From the NCBI GenBank assembly GCA_963722665.1, contig CAVRNW010000018.1:62001-126000 (forward strand): DNA of 64,000 nucleotides, written 5' to 3'. Positions 1 through 9,113 of this stretch are shown here, piece by piece. The notes beneath the pieces were generated by a model. That model was not told the DNA's origin, searched no databases, and saw only the letters and a program-made list of their open reading frames with translations. Origin of the DNA: Site-B1 sp963722665 (GTDB lineage: Bacteria; Bacteroidota; Bacteroidia; Flavobacteriales; Flavobacteriaceae). Numbering within the stretch: position 1 is the stretch's first letter; every line of letters begins with the position of its first letter. A program made the position numbers and the translations under genes.

Positions 1-1979
1 ACCAACCGTATAGAATTGAGTAACATTAAAACCATTATTCCTTGAATTTGTATTAATACCACCATCATCAGTAAAGTAGACACCTCCATCATTACCAAAA
101 ACCATCCTACTAGGATCTCCATTACTAAATGCTAAGGCATGTTGGTCAGCATGTACATATTGAAATCCAAAACCACCATACCAATGACTGAATTGATTCC
201 AAGACGTACCACTATCTACAGACTTAAACAAATCAATTCCTCCTGCATATGCAATTTGATCATTGTTTGGATCTACTTCGAGCATTAGATTGTAAAACGC
301 CTGATCTCGAGCAAAATCGTTAGCTGGAATGCCTGTATCTGCATCATTAGGTAACGTTATAGCAGATGTCCCAGTTGCAAATCCATCAGTAGTGAGCTGC
401 ATTGTAACTCCACCTGAAATTTGTGCCAAAATATATATTGTGCCTGAATTTTGCGATGATACTGCAATCTGGGTTCTATTAGCCCCTGAGACACTAAACG
501 CCTCTGTAAAGGTAACTCCATCGTCTGAAGTGAATATTTTTCCTCCTCCATCACCAAAAATTGAACTTGCAATTGTAGACAACCAAATCTTTCCATCAGC
601 ACCAATCTCTATATCATTAGGTTCATATTTATTTCCATTGCCAGTCAAGGGCAAAGTAACTTCTGTCCAAGACAATCCGGAATCAACTGATTTAAATAAA
701 CCTAATTCAGGGCCTCCAAGGTATGTAGGAGAATTTGCTGCTGAATAAAATGATTCTCCGGCAGCCACATAAATCTCAGAAACTCCAGCATTATCCTTTA
801 TCTTTATATCATTGATATGTTGAATCCCTGGGACCAGATTCCCAGTGAAATTGCCACTTGCCGGATTTAAGGACCCATTTACTGTTCCAGATCCCAATGC
901 ATTTTCAATAAGGTCTCCATTGGCCTGTGTTATCATAACAGCTGGTATAGTAATAGTTGGATCAGAACCACCCATAGCAATTGGCTCTCCCGGATTATTG
1001 TTCATCACTATAACTGCTATAGCTCCTGCATCCTGAGCATTTTTCACTTTAGTAACAAAAGTGCACGTTCCTCTACGCACCAAAGCAATCTTACCATTAA
1101 TTTCCGCTCCATTTGTCAAGGCATTGCAAGCCTCAATCGGAGCGTCAGAGCCATCATCCGCCAATACAATGTCTGCTGTAATTACAGAGCTAATGGTCGG
1201 TCCAAAATTAGTGGTTGGATACGAAGCGTAATCTCCTGCAATATCCACAGGTGTATTTATAGTTATGTTAGAGGCTGATACAAAGGTAGTTGACCCAGAT
1301 ATTCCGCCAAAAACTTTAGTCCATGAAACTCCTGCGTCTTCTGATTTCCACACACCATCTCCATTAACATCTCCACTAACGTAAGACTCTCCTGTGCCTA
1401 TATAAAATATATTTGTGTTATTTGGATCATAAGTAATTGAATTTACAGCCAAATTAGTTGGTATATTTACCCTTGTCCAAACCGTATTAGGATCTGAGAT
1501 TTTTGTGTTTTTCCAAAGCCCTCCACTTACTCCTCCAGCAAATACGGTTTCATTAGCCGGATCATTCGGGTCAAAAATTACCGCTCTTGTTCGACCACCT
1601 ACATTATCAGGCCCTCTTTCAACCCAATTATTATCGATACCATCTCCAGGAACCCGATTCAATAAAGTCTGTTGTATTAAACCTCTAATCGACTTTAAAT
1701 TTTCTGTTGTAGGACGGCCTAAAATAGGATTCATGGTTAACACCCATTCATCTTCATAATATTTATTGGGAGGAATCCCAAACGCCTTACGCTCCTTCTT
1801 TGTAAGTTTAAGAGTTTCAGAAAATGGATTTTTGGATAAATTCTCTTTGTGACGCTTAGCAATTTCATCATTTGAGTTAACTTCTAAGGTTACTTCATTA
1901 GTACTCTTGAAAAGAACTGTGTAAGCCAAAACCAGTCCCAGTAATAAACCAGAACCAATTAATATTTTCTTTATCATAT
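1..1979 (-). CDS. Secreted sortilin/BNR-repeat protein with inserted PA domain (partial, C-terminus outside window)
   Basis: About 659 residues are visible and the reading frame runs off the left edge. The ATG at 1979 starts MIKKILIG and an uncleaved-looking hydrophobic segment (residues 3-24), so the protein is exported or anchored. After a charged linker, residues about 90-230 contain BNR/sortilin-like repeats with the Asp-box pattern (WKSEDAGVSW). A protease-associated (PA) domain of about 145 residues follows (about 230-375, with GKIALVRRGTCTF and NAGAIAVIVMNN-like segments), and then the BNR repeats resume (LFKSVDSGLSWTEV, IFTSDDGVTF, LFKSVDSGTSWNQF). In Flavobacteriia such proteins usually end in a T9SS sorting domain; that part is not visible. 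The substrate is unknown. The family call (VPS10/sortilin-type beta-propeller) is fairly sure, the function is not. Confidence 0.8.
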
Positions 1980-2049
1980 TTATTTTTTTTAGCGCGACCT
2001 AATTTATTCCAATTAATATACTATTCCAAAAAATTAATAGGTGTTTATT

Positions 2050-3393
2050 CTAAATCTCAATCCCCACAATTTTTTTATATATCAAAATAGCACGGCTATC
2101 AGATAGAGAAGCAACATAATGACAGACATTTAAAAGTCTTAAATAAAGCGATTTATTTGAAAAATCAATGGTTTGAGGAAGAACCTTTAATAACAATTGG
2201 TCATAACTCGTTGGCCTGTTTTCATGACTATTGTTTACGGCAGTAATAAATCTGGATAATAGTTTTGTAATGACCTCATACCCTGTAATTTCCTTATCAA
2301 TAACCTCTTTTGATTGGTAAATCTTTTCTACACTTAAAGAGATGATATCCTTAATTTGAGCTTCATATTTACACTTATCGAGTAAACCATGTGTAAATTC
2401 ACCTTTTAAAATGGACTCTTCATTTTTTATAAAAATATTTGTGGCCTCCTGGATTAAGGAGTTAATTGCTAAAGCACGTAAGTAGCTGACGCGATCATTG
2501 GTATTGGTAAGAGAATTATATTTTTTGATGTTAATGGTATCACGTACAAGGTTGATCAAGTATTCTAGTGCGAATTCCTCTTGTACCAATCCCATATTTA
2601 TTCCATCCTCAAAATCAATGATGGTATAGCAAATATCATCTGCCGCTTCGACTAAAAATGCCAAAGGATGCCTGCAATAACTAATTTCTTTACCTGAATC
2701 ATTTCCAATTAGTCCAAGGTCTTGAGCAACGTCCTGAAACGCTTCTACTTCACTTTGAAAAACCCCGTATTTTTTATCGGAAATACTGTTTGTTGGTTTT
2801 TTTGGTAAGGATTCCTTCGGATATTTAATGAATGCTCCAAGGGTTGCATAGCTTAAACGCAAACCTCCTTCTCTACCCTTTCTGTCTTGAGTAACTATTT
2901 TAAATCCGTTTGCATTACCTTCAAAATCACACAGATCCTGATATTCTTTAGCCGTAAGGTTTTCTTTGAATTGCCTACCATTTCCAGTTTTAAAATACTC
3001 TCCAATTGCTTTTTCTCCCGAATGTCCAAAAGGCGGATTGCCAATATCATGAGCCAAAGATGCTGCCGCCACAATGGCTCCAAAATCATTTGCCTGATAT
3101 CCGTGGATGGTTCTTAAATGCGGGTGCTTTTCCAATAATTTTTGACCAACAATTCTGCCTAATGATCTGCCTACAACACTTACTTCCAGGCTGTGTGTTA
3201 AACGCGTATGAACGAAATCTGTGTTGGATAGAGGAATTACCTGAGTCTTATCCTGCAGGCTTCTGAATTCTGATGAAAAGATGACTCGGTCATAATCGAC
3301 TTCAAATCCTAGACGGGTTTCATCCTGTTCCTTTCTTAATCGTTTGTTGGTGTCTCCAAATCGTTTTAGTGAGAGTAGTTTTTCCCAGTTCAT
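2050..3393 (-). CDS. dgt: Deoxyguanosinetriphosphate triphosphohydrolase (dGTPase)
   Basis: 447 residues. HD-superfamily hydrolase that converts dGTP to deoxyguanosine and triphosphate, adjusting dNTP pools in the cytoplasm. The metal-binding residues are visible: H67 in HTRLTHSLE, H115-D116 in LAHDIGNPPFGH, and a downstream Asp in EAADDICYTIIDFEDG. The N-terminal EFRSLQDKTQV segment is typical of the Dgt family and the length is normal. The gene is monocistronic and diverges from the phosphate porin across about 140 bp. Ribonucleotide reductase genes lie 10 kb away but are not in the same unit. Confidence 0.93.
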   Translation of the reverse strand: MNWEKLLSLKRFGDTNKRLRKEQDETRLGFEVDYDRVIFSSEFRSLQDKTQVIPLSNTDFVHTRLTHSLEVSVVGRSLGRIVGQKLLEKHPHLRTIHGYQANDFGAIVAAASLAHDIGNPPFGHSGEKAIGEYFKTGNGRQFKENLTAKEYQDLCDFEGNANGFKIVTQDRKGREGGLRLSYATLGAFIKYPKESLPKKPTNSISDKKYGVFQSEVEAFQDVAQDLGLIGNDSGKEISYCRHPLAFLVEAADDICYTIIDFEDGINMGLVQEEFALEYLINLVRDTINIKKYNSLTNTNDRVSYLRALAINSLIQEATNIFIKNEESILKGEFTHGLLDKCKYEAQIKDIISLSVEKIYQSKEVIDKEITGYEVITKLLSRFITAVNNSHENRPTSYDQLLLKVLPQTIDFSNKSLYLRLLNVCHYVASLSDSRAILIYKKIVGIEI

Positions 3394-3468
3394 TGTAAAT
3401 TTTTAAGTTAAGCAAGATACTTATTTTCAATAATAATCAACCCTGGTTATTTGACTTTATAATAATCA

Positions 3469-3490
3469 TTAGGAAACATTTAGTTAACAT
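3469..3490 (+). promoter_or_regulatory. Putative Pho box (two tandem 11-bp repeats) upstream of the phosphate porin
   Basis: TTAGGAAACAT is directly followed by TTAGTTAACAT (9 of 11 positions equal). An 11-bp period is the layout of PhoB/PhoP boxes. The same AACAT-ending unit is repeated upstream of pit at 9039-9060. A degenerate -7 element (GTTATTTG) lies at 3499-3506, 8 bp downstream. No PhoB gene is in the window, so the binding protein is inferred. Confidence 0.45.
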
Positions 3491-3533
3491 GATTTGTGGT
3501 TATTTGCAGCATCATAAACCAAAAAATATAAAA

Positions 3534-4726
3534 ATGAATTTAAAATTATCTCTTACGGCCTTACTAATGACTATTTCATTTTGTGCAGTGGCTCAAGAAA
3601 CAAATGCACCAAAATTTGGAAAAGGTCTTTTCAATTTGGTTGGACAAGACAGCACATGGACAATGAAGGTCGCTACGCGAATGCAATTTTTGGCCATTGC
3701 TAATTTTGAAGAAGGTGAAAGTGCTGAGTCAAACTTTTTAGTAAGACGTGCGCGTTTAAAATTTGATGGTTATGCTTTTTCACCAAAACTAGAATATAAG
3801 CTAGAATTGGGTTTGTCTAATCGTGATATTTCTGGTGCTTCAGAATTTACAAGTGATGCTCCTAGATATATTTTAGATGCTGTTATCAAGTATAATTTCG
3901 CTCCTGGACTTCGAATTTTGGTTTGGGCAAACAAAACTACCGGGCAACATAGAGCGTGTAATCTCTTCAGGAAATCTCCAACAAGTGGATCGTTCTCTCT
4001 TAAACAGTCGATTTAATATTGACCGCGACATGGGTATACAACTGCGTCACAAATCAAACTTATCTGATACGTTTGTTATGAGGGAAATACTATCTGTTTC
4101 TCAGGGTGAGGGAAGAAACATTACCTCTGGAAACTTAGGTGGACATCAGTATACCGGACGTTTGGAATTCCTTCCATTAGGCGAATTTAAAAGCAATGGA
4201 GATTATTCAGGCAGTGATTTGAAGCGTGAAGAAAAACCAAAATTACTGCTTGCTGTAACTTATGATCAGAATATAGATGCTGTTAAAAACAGAAGTAACC
4301 AAGGTTCATATATGGCAAACGATGTTGGGTTTTACAAGACAGATATTAACTACACTCTTTGTTGATGCTATGTTTAAGTATGAAGGATTTTCCTTAATGG
4401 CTGAATATGCAGATAGAGAAGCCGATGATCCTTTTGCTAAAAATTCTGATGGAAGCTTAACCGGAGACGAAGTACAAGTTGGAAACGGGTTAAATATTCA
4501 AACCGGATATTTATTTCCATCTAACTGGGAAGTTTCAGGACGATATACGAATATTGAATTGGACAAAAACATTACGGGAAGAGATGCAGAAAATCAATAT
4601 ACCTTTGGTGTATCCAGATATATTGTTGGACACAAATTAAAAGTGCAATCTGATATTAGCCTTTTACAAGTAGAAAACAGTAATGATAACTGGATGTATA
4701 GATTACAATTTGACATCCATTTTTAA
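3534..4726 (+). pseudogene. Phosphate-selective porin O/P-type outer membrane protein, broken by two +1 frameshifts
   Basis: Three overlapping pieces join into one porin of about 397 residues. The ATG at 3534 starts a clear signal peptide (MNLKLSLTALLMTISFCAVAQ). An alternative in-frame ATG at 3489 only adds 15 unlikely residues. The first frame is correct to about 3911. One extra base (C3912) must be skipped to continue with EFWFGQTKLPGNIERVISS, the conserved FGQ-K-P strand of OprO/OprP-type porins. A second extra base (T4351) breaks the frame before LFVDAMFKYEGFSLMAEYAD. The third piece ends in a C-terminal beta strand with a terminal aromatic residue (RLQFDIHF). Its place directly before pstS fits a role in phosphate passage through the outer membrane. 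It is either a young pseudogene or a good gene with sequencing errors. Confidence 0.8.
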
Positions 4727-4759
4727 AAAAAGTAAAAAAGAAATAATCAATAAAAAGAA

Positions 4760-5707
4760 ATGAAAAAATTATTAATCTTAATGTCCTTAGCTCTTGTATT
4801 TGCAGCTTGTAAAAAGGATAAAGAAAACAAAGCAGCAAGCACAACAGAATTATCTGGAACAATTAAAGTAGATGGTTCAAGTACAGTGTTTCCGGTAACG
4901 GAAGCGGTAGCTGAAGAATTTAGAGCAGTCCAACCTAAAGTAAAAGTTACAATTGGTGTCTCTGGAACAGGAGGAGGTTTCAAAAAATTTGCAAGAGGAG
5001 AAACGAATCTTTCTAATGCATCTCGACCAATTAAGGATAAGGAAAAAGCGGCTTGCGAAGAAAACAACATCAAGTACATAGAACTTGAAGTAGCTTATGA
5101 CGGTTTAGCAGTACTAGTTAATCCAGCCAACGATTGGGTTGATAATTTTACTGTTGAAGAATTGAAGAAAATCTGGGAACCAGCTGCTCAGGGAAAAATT
5201 ATGAAATGGAATCAAATTCGTCCTGAATGGCCGAACGAAGAAATTCACTTATTTGGCCCTGGAGTTGCATCTGGAACTTATGATTATTTTACTGAAGCAG
5301 TAGTTGGTAAAAGTGGGTCAAGCAGAGGTGACTTTACGGCAAGTGAAGATGACCATGTATTAGTACAAGGTATCGCTGGTGATAAATATTCTTTAGGTTT
5401 CTTCGGATTAGCCTATTATGCTGAAAACAAGGATAAACTAACTCTTATTGGAGTAAATAACGGTGAAGAAGTTGTAAAACCAACTTTAGAAACTGTAAGC
5501 AACGGAACATACAGACCATTATCTAGACCTTTATTCATCTACGTGAACAGTACATCTGTTAAATCCCCAGAAGTTGTAGAATTTGTAAACTTTTACATAG
5601 AGAATGCCGGTGATTTAGCAGAAGATGTAGGATACATTCCTCTACCCGCTGAAAACTATAAAAAGCAAGCAGAAAATTTCAAAACTTTTGTTGAAAGTAA
5701 CAAATAA
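4760..5707 (+). CDS. pstS: Phosphate-binding lipoprotein PstS
   Basis: 315 residues. Periplasmic phosphate receptor of the high-affinity Pst ABC importer. The N-terminus MKKLLILMSLALVFAAC is a lipoprotein signal with Cys17 as the likely acylation site, followed by a KKDKEN linker. The PBP-like domain shows the family motifs DGSSTVFPVTEAVAEEF, GTGGGFKKFARGETNLSNASR and GVASGTYDYF, which supply phosphate ligands. It follows the porin by 33 bp and precedes pstC across a hairpin that probably ends part of the transcripts. Confidence 0.95.
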   Translation: MKKLLILMSLALVFAACKKDKENKAASTTELSGTIKVDGSSTVFPVTEAVAEEFRAVQPKVKVTIGVSGTGGGFKKFARGETNLSNASRPIKDKEKAACEENNIKYIELEVAYDGLAVLVNPANDWVDNFTVEELKKIWEPAAQGKIMKWNQIRPEWPNEEIHLFGPGVASGTYDYFTEAVVGKSGSSRGDFTASEDDHVLVQGIAGDKYSLGFFGLAYYAENKDKLTLIGVNNGEEVVKPTLETVSNGTYRPLSRPLFIYVNSTSVKSPEVVEFVNFYIENAGDLAEDVGYIPLPAENYKKQAENFKTFVESNK

Positions 5708-5723
5708 ACAGAAGTTTGATTAC

Positions 5724-5764
5724 GGGTAAATCAGGTATCTCTTAGTACCTGATTCCCTTTTTTT
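5724..5764 (+). terminator. Hairpin between pstS and pstC, likely partial terminator
   Basis: AATCAGGTA (5729-5737) pairs with TACCTGATT (5746-5754); GGG/CCC extends the stem past a small bulge. A T8 run follows. Its place inside the operon suggests that it lowers pstCAB expression relative to the binding protein. Confidence 0.65.
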
Positions 5765-5778
5765 AAAAACATCATTCA

Positions 5779-6657
5779 ATGCGTAAAATTAAAGAATTTG
5801 TAATTGAGCAATCACTTTTAACAAGTGCCTTAATTACAATTGCTGTTACATTTGGAATTGTTGCTGTTTTAGGTTTTGAAGCTGTTATTTTTTTTAGCGA
5901 GGTATCCATAGTTGAATTCTTTACAGATACTCAATGGACACCATTATTCACTGATAAACATTATGGCATTCTACCTTTATTATCCGGAACACTATTAACT
6001 TCATTTATTGCAATTTCTGTTGCACTTCCTATAGGACTATCTATTAGTATTTATTTAAGTGAATATGCACCTACAAGTTTCAGGAAAACAATTAAGCCAC
6101 TATTAGAACTATTGGCTGCAGTACCGACTGTAGTATATGGTTTTTTCGCATTAATCGTTGTAACTCCATTTTTACAAAGTATTTATCCAGATCTGTCAGG
6201 TTTTAACTCGCTATCTGCCGGAATAGTTATGGGAATCATGATCATTCCTTTTGTCTCGTCCATTAGTGAAGACGCATTACACGCAGTTCCTCATTCGTTA
6301 AGAGAAGCTTCTTTTGGTATGGGTTCAACAAGATTACAAACAGCATTTAAGGTAGTTGTTCCTGCAGCATCTTCCGGTATTATAGTGTCTGTTATTTTAG
6401 CCATTTCAAGAGCAATTGGCGAAACAATGATCGTAGCCATTGCGGCTGGGCAACAACCAAGATTGACATTAGATCCAACAGTACCTATAGAAACCATTAC
6501 TGCTTACATTGTCCAGGTAAGTTTAGGTGACGTACAACATGGCTCCATAGAATACAGAACCATTTTTGCCGCGGGTATAACTTTATTTGCCTTTACCTTT
6601 TTATTGAATACACTTAGTTACAGAATGAGAAAAAAATTCCAGGGACGATATGAATAG
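5779..6657 (+). CDS. pstC: Phosphate ABC transporter permease PstC
   Basis: 292 residues. One of the two inner-membrane permeases of the PstSCAB importer. There are about six hydrophobic segments: an N-terminal TM at about residues 13-38, then the BPD-type permease core. The cytoplasmic coupling loop is visible as LREASFGMGSTRLQTAFKVV followed by SRAIGETMIVAIAAGQ, the EAA-type motif of PstC/PstA. The gene overlaps pstA by 8 bp, which indicates translational coupling. Confidence 0.95.
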   Translation: MRKIKEFVIEQSLLTSALITIAVTFGIVAVLGFEAVIFFSEVSIVEFFTDTQWTPLFTDKHYGILPLLSGTLLTSFIAISVALPIGLSISIYLSEYAPTSFRKTIKPLLELLAAVPTVVYGFFALIVVTPFLQSIYPDLSGFNSLSAGIVMGIMIIPFVSSISEDALHAVPHSLREASFGMGSTRLQTAFKVVVPAASSGIIVSVILAISRAIGETMIVAIAAGQQPRLTLDPTVPIETITAYIVQVSLGDVQHGSIEYRTIFAAGITLFAFTFLLNTLSYRMRKKFQGRYE

Positions 6658-7504
6658 TATTCAAAAAAACAGACTTTTAGATAACGCCTTCAAATATTGG
6701 GGAATATTCTGCACTATAATTGGATTAGTATTACTTGTTGTATTCATTGGTGATATATTAATTGACGGTTTAAGTCGTATTGACTGGGGTTTTATCACGG
6801 ACTTACCATCCAGAAAACCTGAAAAATCAGGAATTTATACAGCCTTGATGGGGAGTATCTGGATATTGCTATTAACCTCATTTATTGCAATTCCTATTGG
6901 TGTTGCAGCTGGAATATATTTAGAAGAATACAGTAAAAAGAATAAACTATCAGGATTATTGGAAATTAATATTTCTAACCTTGCTGGTGTGCCATCAATT
7001 ATATATGGGCTTTTAGGATTGGAGGTTTTTGTTCGAATAATGAATCTAGGTGCAAGTGTACTTGCGGGAAGTTTAACTTTATCATTGTTGATACTTCCAA
7101 TCATTATTGTAGCTACTCGTGAGGCCATCAAAGCAGTTCCAAAATCCATAAGTGATGCATCCTATGCATTAGGGGCTTCAAAATGGCAAACTATATGGAA
7201 CCAGATATTGCCTGCATCCTCAGGAGGTATTTTAACAGGTGTTATTTTAGCACTTTCGAGAGCTGTTGGAGAAACAGCGCCATTAATAGTTGTAGGTGCT
7301 TTAGCCTATGTGCCATTTGCTCCGTCAACTCCTATGGATGAATTTTCAGTATTACCAATTCAAATATTTAATTGGATTTCGAGACCTCAACACGGATTTA
7401 TCGAAAATGCTGCTGCTGCAATTATTATATTACTGCTCATCACTTTTATAATGAATGGAATCGCTGTTTATTTTAGAAATAGGTGGCAAAATAAATTGAA
7501 ATAA
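6650..7504 (+). CDS. pstA: Phosphate ABC transporter permease PstA
   Basis: 284 residues. Second permease of the Pst importer. It has an N-terminal TM (about residues 15-40) and a permease core with SDASYALGASKWQTIWNQIL and SRAVGETAPLIVVGA as coupling-loop motifs. The start overlaps the end of pstC by 8 bp. Its stop codon shares a base with the start of pstB (TAATG), so pstC, pstA and pstB are read as one coupled unit. Confidence 0.95.
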   Translation: MNSIQKNRLLDNAFKYWGIFCTIIGLVLLVVFIGDILIDGLSRIDWGFITDLPSRKPEKSGIYTALMGSIWILLLTSFIAIPIGVAAGIYLEEYSKKNKLSGLLEINISNLAGVPSIIYGLLGLEVFVRIMNLGASVLAGSLTLSLLILPIIIVATREAIKAVPKSISDASYALGASKWQTIWNQILPASSGGILTGVILALSRAVGETAPLIVVGALAYVPFAPSTPMDEFSVLPIQIFNWISRPQHGFIENAAAAIIILLLITFIMNGIAVYFRNRWQNKLK

Positions 7505-8325
7505 TGATGGAAACAACAACTTCAGTACAAACATTACCAATGGATAAAATAATAGATAAGTCTCTTAAGAAAACGCATACAATAGAGGTGAATGATGCAA
7601 AAGTCTGGTACGATGATTTTATGGCTATCAAGGGGATTGATATGATTATTAAGCCTAATACTGTAACTTCCTTAATTGGTCCTTCCGGTTGTGGAAAATC
7701 AACTTTTCTAAGGTTATTTAATAGAATGAATGATTACGTTGATGGTTTTAGAATGGAAGGGGAAATTAAAGTAAATGGTAAAGACATCTATAAGAAAAAA
7801 GTTAAGGTTGAGGAGTTGCGTAAAGAAATAGGAATGGTGTTCCAAAAACCAAATCCGTTTCCTAAATCTATTTTCGACAATGTTGCATACGGATTGAAAA
7901 TACAAGGCATTAAGGATAAAAAGTTTATTAGTGAGCGCGTCGAAAAAGCATTAAAACAAGCCGATCTTTGGGACGACGTAAAAGACAATTTGAAAAAATC
8001 GGCATTGGCACTATCCGGGGGACAACAACAACGATTATGTATTGCCAGGACTTTGGCAGTAGAGCCATCAATAATACTTATGGATGAGCCAACTTCTGCT
8101 TTAGATCCCATTTCGACCTCAAAAATTGAAGATTTAATTTTTAGTTTAAAAGAAAAATATACAATTGTTATTGTGACTCACAATATGCAACAAGCAAGTA
8201 GAATTAGTGATTATACAGCTTTTTTCTACTTAGGTGAGCTTATTGAGTTTAACAAAACAAAGACTATTTTTACTAATCCAAAAGAGAAACAAACCGAAAA
8301 CTATATTACGGGTCGTTTCGGATAA
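7504..8325 (+). CDS. pstB: Phosphate ABC transporter ATPase PstB
   Basis: 273 residues. Cytoplasmic ATPase that powers phosphate import. Walker A is GPSGCGKST (59-67), the Q-loop region is MVFQKPNPFPKSIFDNVAYG, the signature is LSGGQQQR, Walker B is IILMDEPTSALD, and the switch His is in VTHNMQQA. About 28 N-terminal residues precede the first ABC strand. A second ATG at 7507 could also serve as start. phoU follows after 12 bp. Confidence 0.96.
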   Translation: MMETTTSVQTLPMDKIIDKSLKKTHTIEVNDAKVWYDDFMAIKGIDMIIKPNTVTSLIGPSGCGKSTFLRLFNRMNDYVDGFRMEGEIKVNGKDIYKKKVKVEELRKEIGMVFQKPNPFPKSIFDNVAYGLKIQGIKDKKFISERVEKALKQADLWDDVKDNLKKSALALSGGQQQRLCIARTLAVEPSIILMDEPTSALDPISTSKIEDLIFSLKEKYTIVIVTHNMQQASRISDYTAFFYLGELIEFNKTKTIFTNPKEKQTENYITGRFG

Positions 8326-8337
8326 AAATCATTAAAT

Positions 8338-9005
8338 ATGCAAAATGAAGCTTACCATAGAGACAATATAAATCAAGCTGGATCTGAAATGTTATCCATG
8401 TGCAAATCGCAATTACAAAAGGCTAAAGAATCTTTTGTAACGCACGATAGTGATCTGGCAGAAGAGGTTATGCATAAAGAGTCTCGAATTAATGCTTTAG
8501 ACATTAAGATTGAAAAAGATTGTGAGCGCTATTTGGCACTTTATAATCCTGTAGCATCAGATCTTCGTTTTATCATGGCTGTTCTTAAAATAAATGGAGA
8601 GCTTGAAAGAATTGCAGATCATTCCTATAATATTTCTAAATATGTTGTAGAGAATGACAATAAAATATCTCCGCAATTATTGGAGGCCATTAAATTTGAA
8701 AAAATGTATGACACTTTAATGTCAATGATGGATGACATTACAGACGCCTATGAAAATAAAGATGTTAAAAGTGCCCGAAAAGTATTTAAAAAAGACAAAA
8801 TATTAGATAAAATAAACTTAAAATCATTTTCTGTTTTAGGAGCAGAAATAAAAAAAGATGATAGTATAATTGATCAGGCATTTATTTTATTTTCTGTAGT
8901 TAAAAAATTGAACGTGTAGGTGATCTTATAAAAAATATCGCTGAAGAAATAATTTTTTACATTGATGCTGAAGTTCTTAAAACATCAAAAGAAAAAATAA
9001 TCTAA
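8338..9005 (+). pseudogene. phoU: Phosphate transport regulator PhoU, frameshifted near the C-terminus
   Basis: The uninterrupted frame gives 193 residues ending at a TAG at about 8917. PhoU normally continues, and the missing end is present in another frame (ERVGDLIKNIAEEI..., stop at 9003-9005). Restoring one A in the A6 run at about 8902-8907 rejoins the frames, giving about 223 residues. The protein is the usual two-repeat helical bundle (KESRINALDIKIEKDCERYL; VASDLRFIMAVLKINGELER). In other bacteria PhoU links Pst to the sensor kinase PhoR and represses the Pho regulon. A homopolymer contraction is a common sequencing error, so the real gene may be intact. Confidence 0.85.
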
Positions 9006-9038
9006 TTCAATACTATAAAATACAACAAAATTTTTACA

Positions 9039-9060
9039 TTTCATAACATTTTCATAACAT
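9039..9060 (+). promoter_or_regulatory. Putative Pho box: two perfect tandem copies of TTTCATAACAT
   Basis: The 11-mer TTTCATAACAT occurs twice without a gap (9039-9049, 9050-9060). Read as TTTCATA plus a 4-bp spacer, it matches the 7+4 layout of PhoB boxes (enterobacterial unit CTGTCAT). It lies 19 bp before the -7 element of pit and resembles the repeat before the porin. The regulator is inferred. Confidence 0.55.
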
Positions 9061-9079
9061 TAAAATTTTATTTTTAAAG

Positions 9080-9087
9080 TACGTTTG
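9080..9087 (+). promoter_or_regulatory. Promoter -7 element of pit (TACGTTTG)
   Basis: Matches TAnnTTTG exactly. The ATG at 9114 is 27 bp downstream, which supports that start over an upstream one at 9085 that would overlap the promoter. I see no clear -33 TTG, as expected if the Pho box supplies activation. Confidence 0.55.
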
Positions 9088-9113
9088 TACCGTTACTCTC
9101 AACAAATTTTTTT

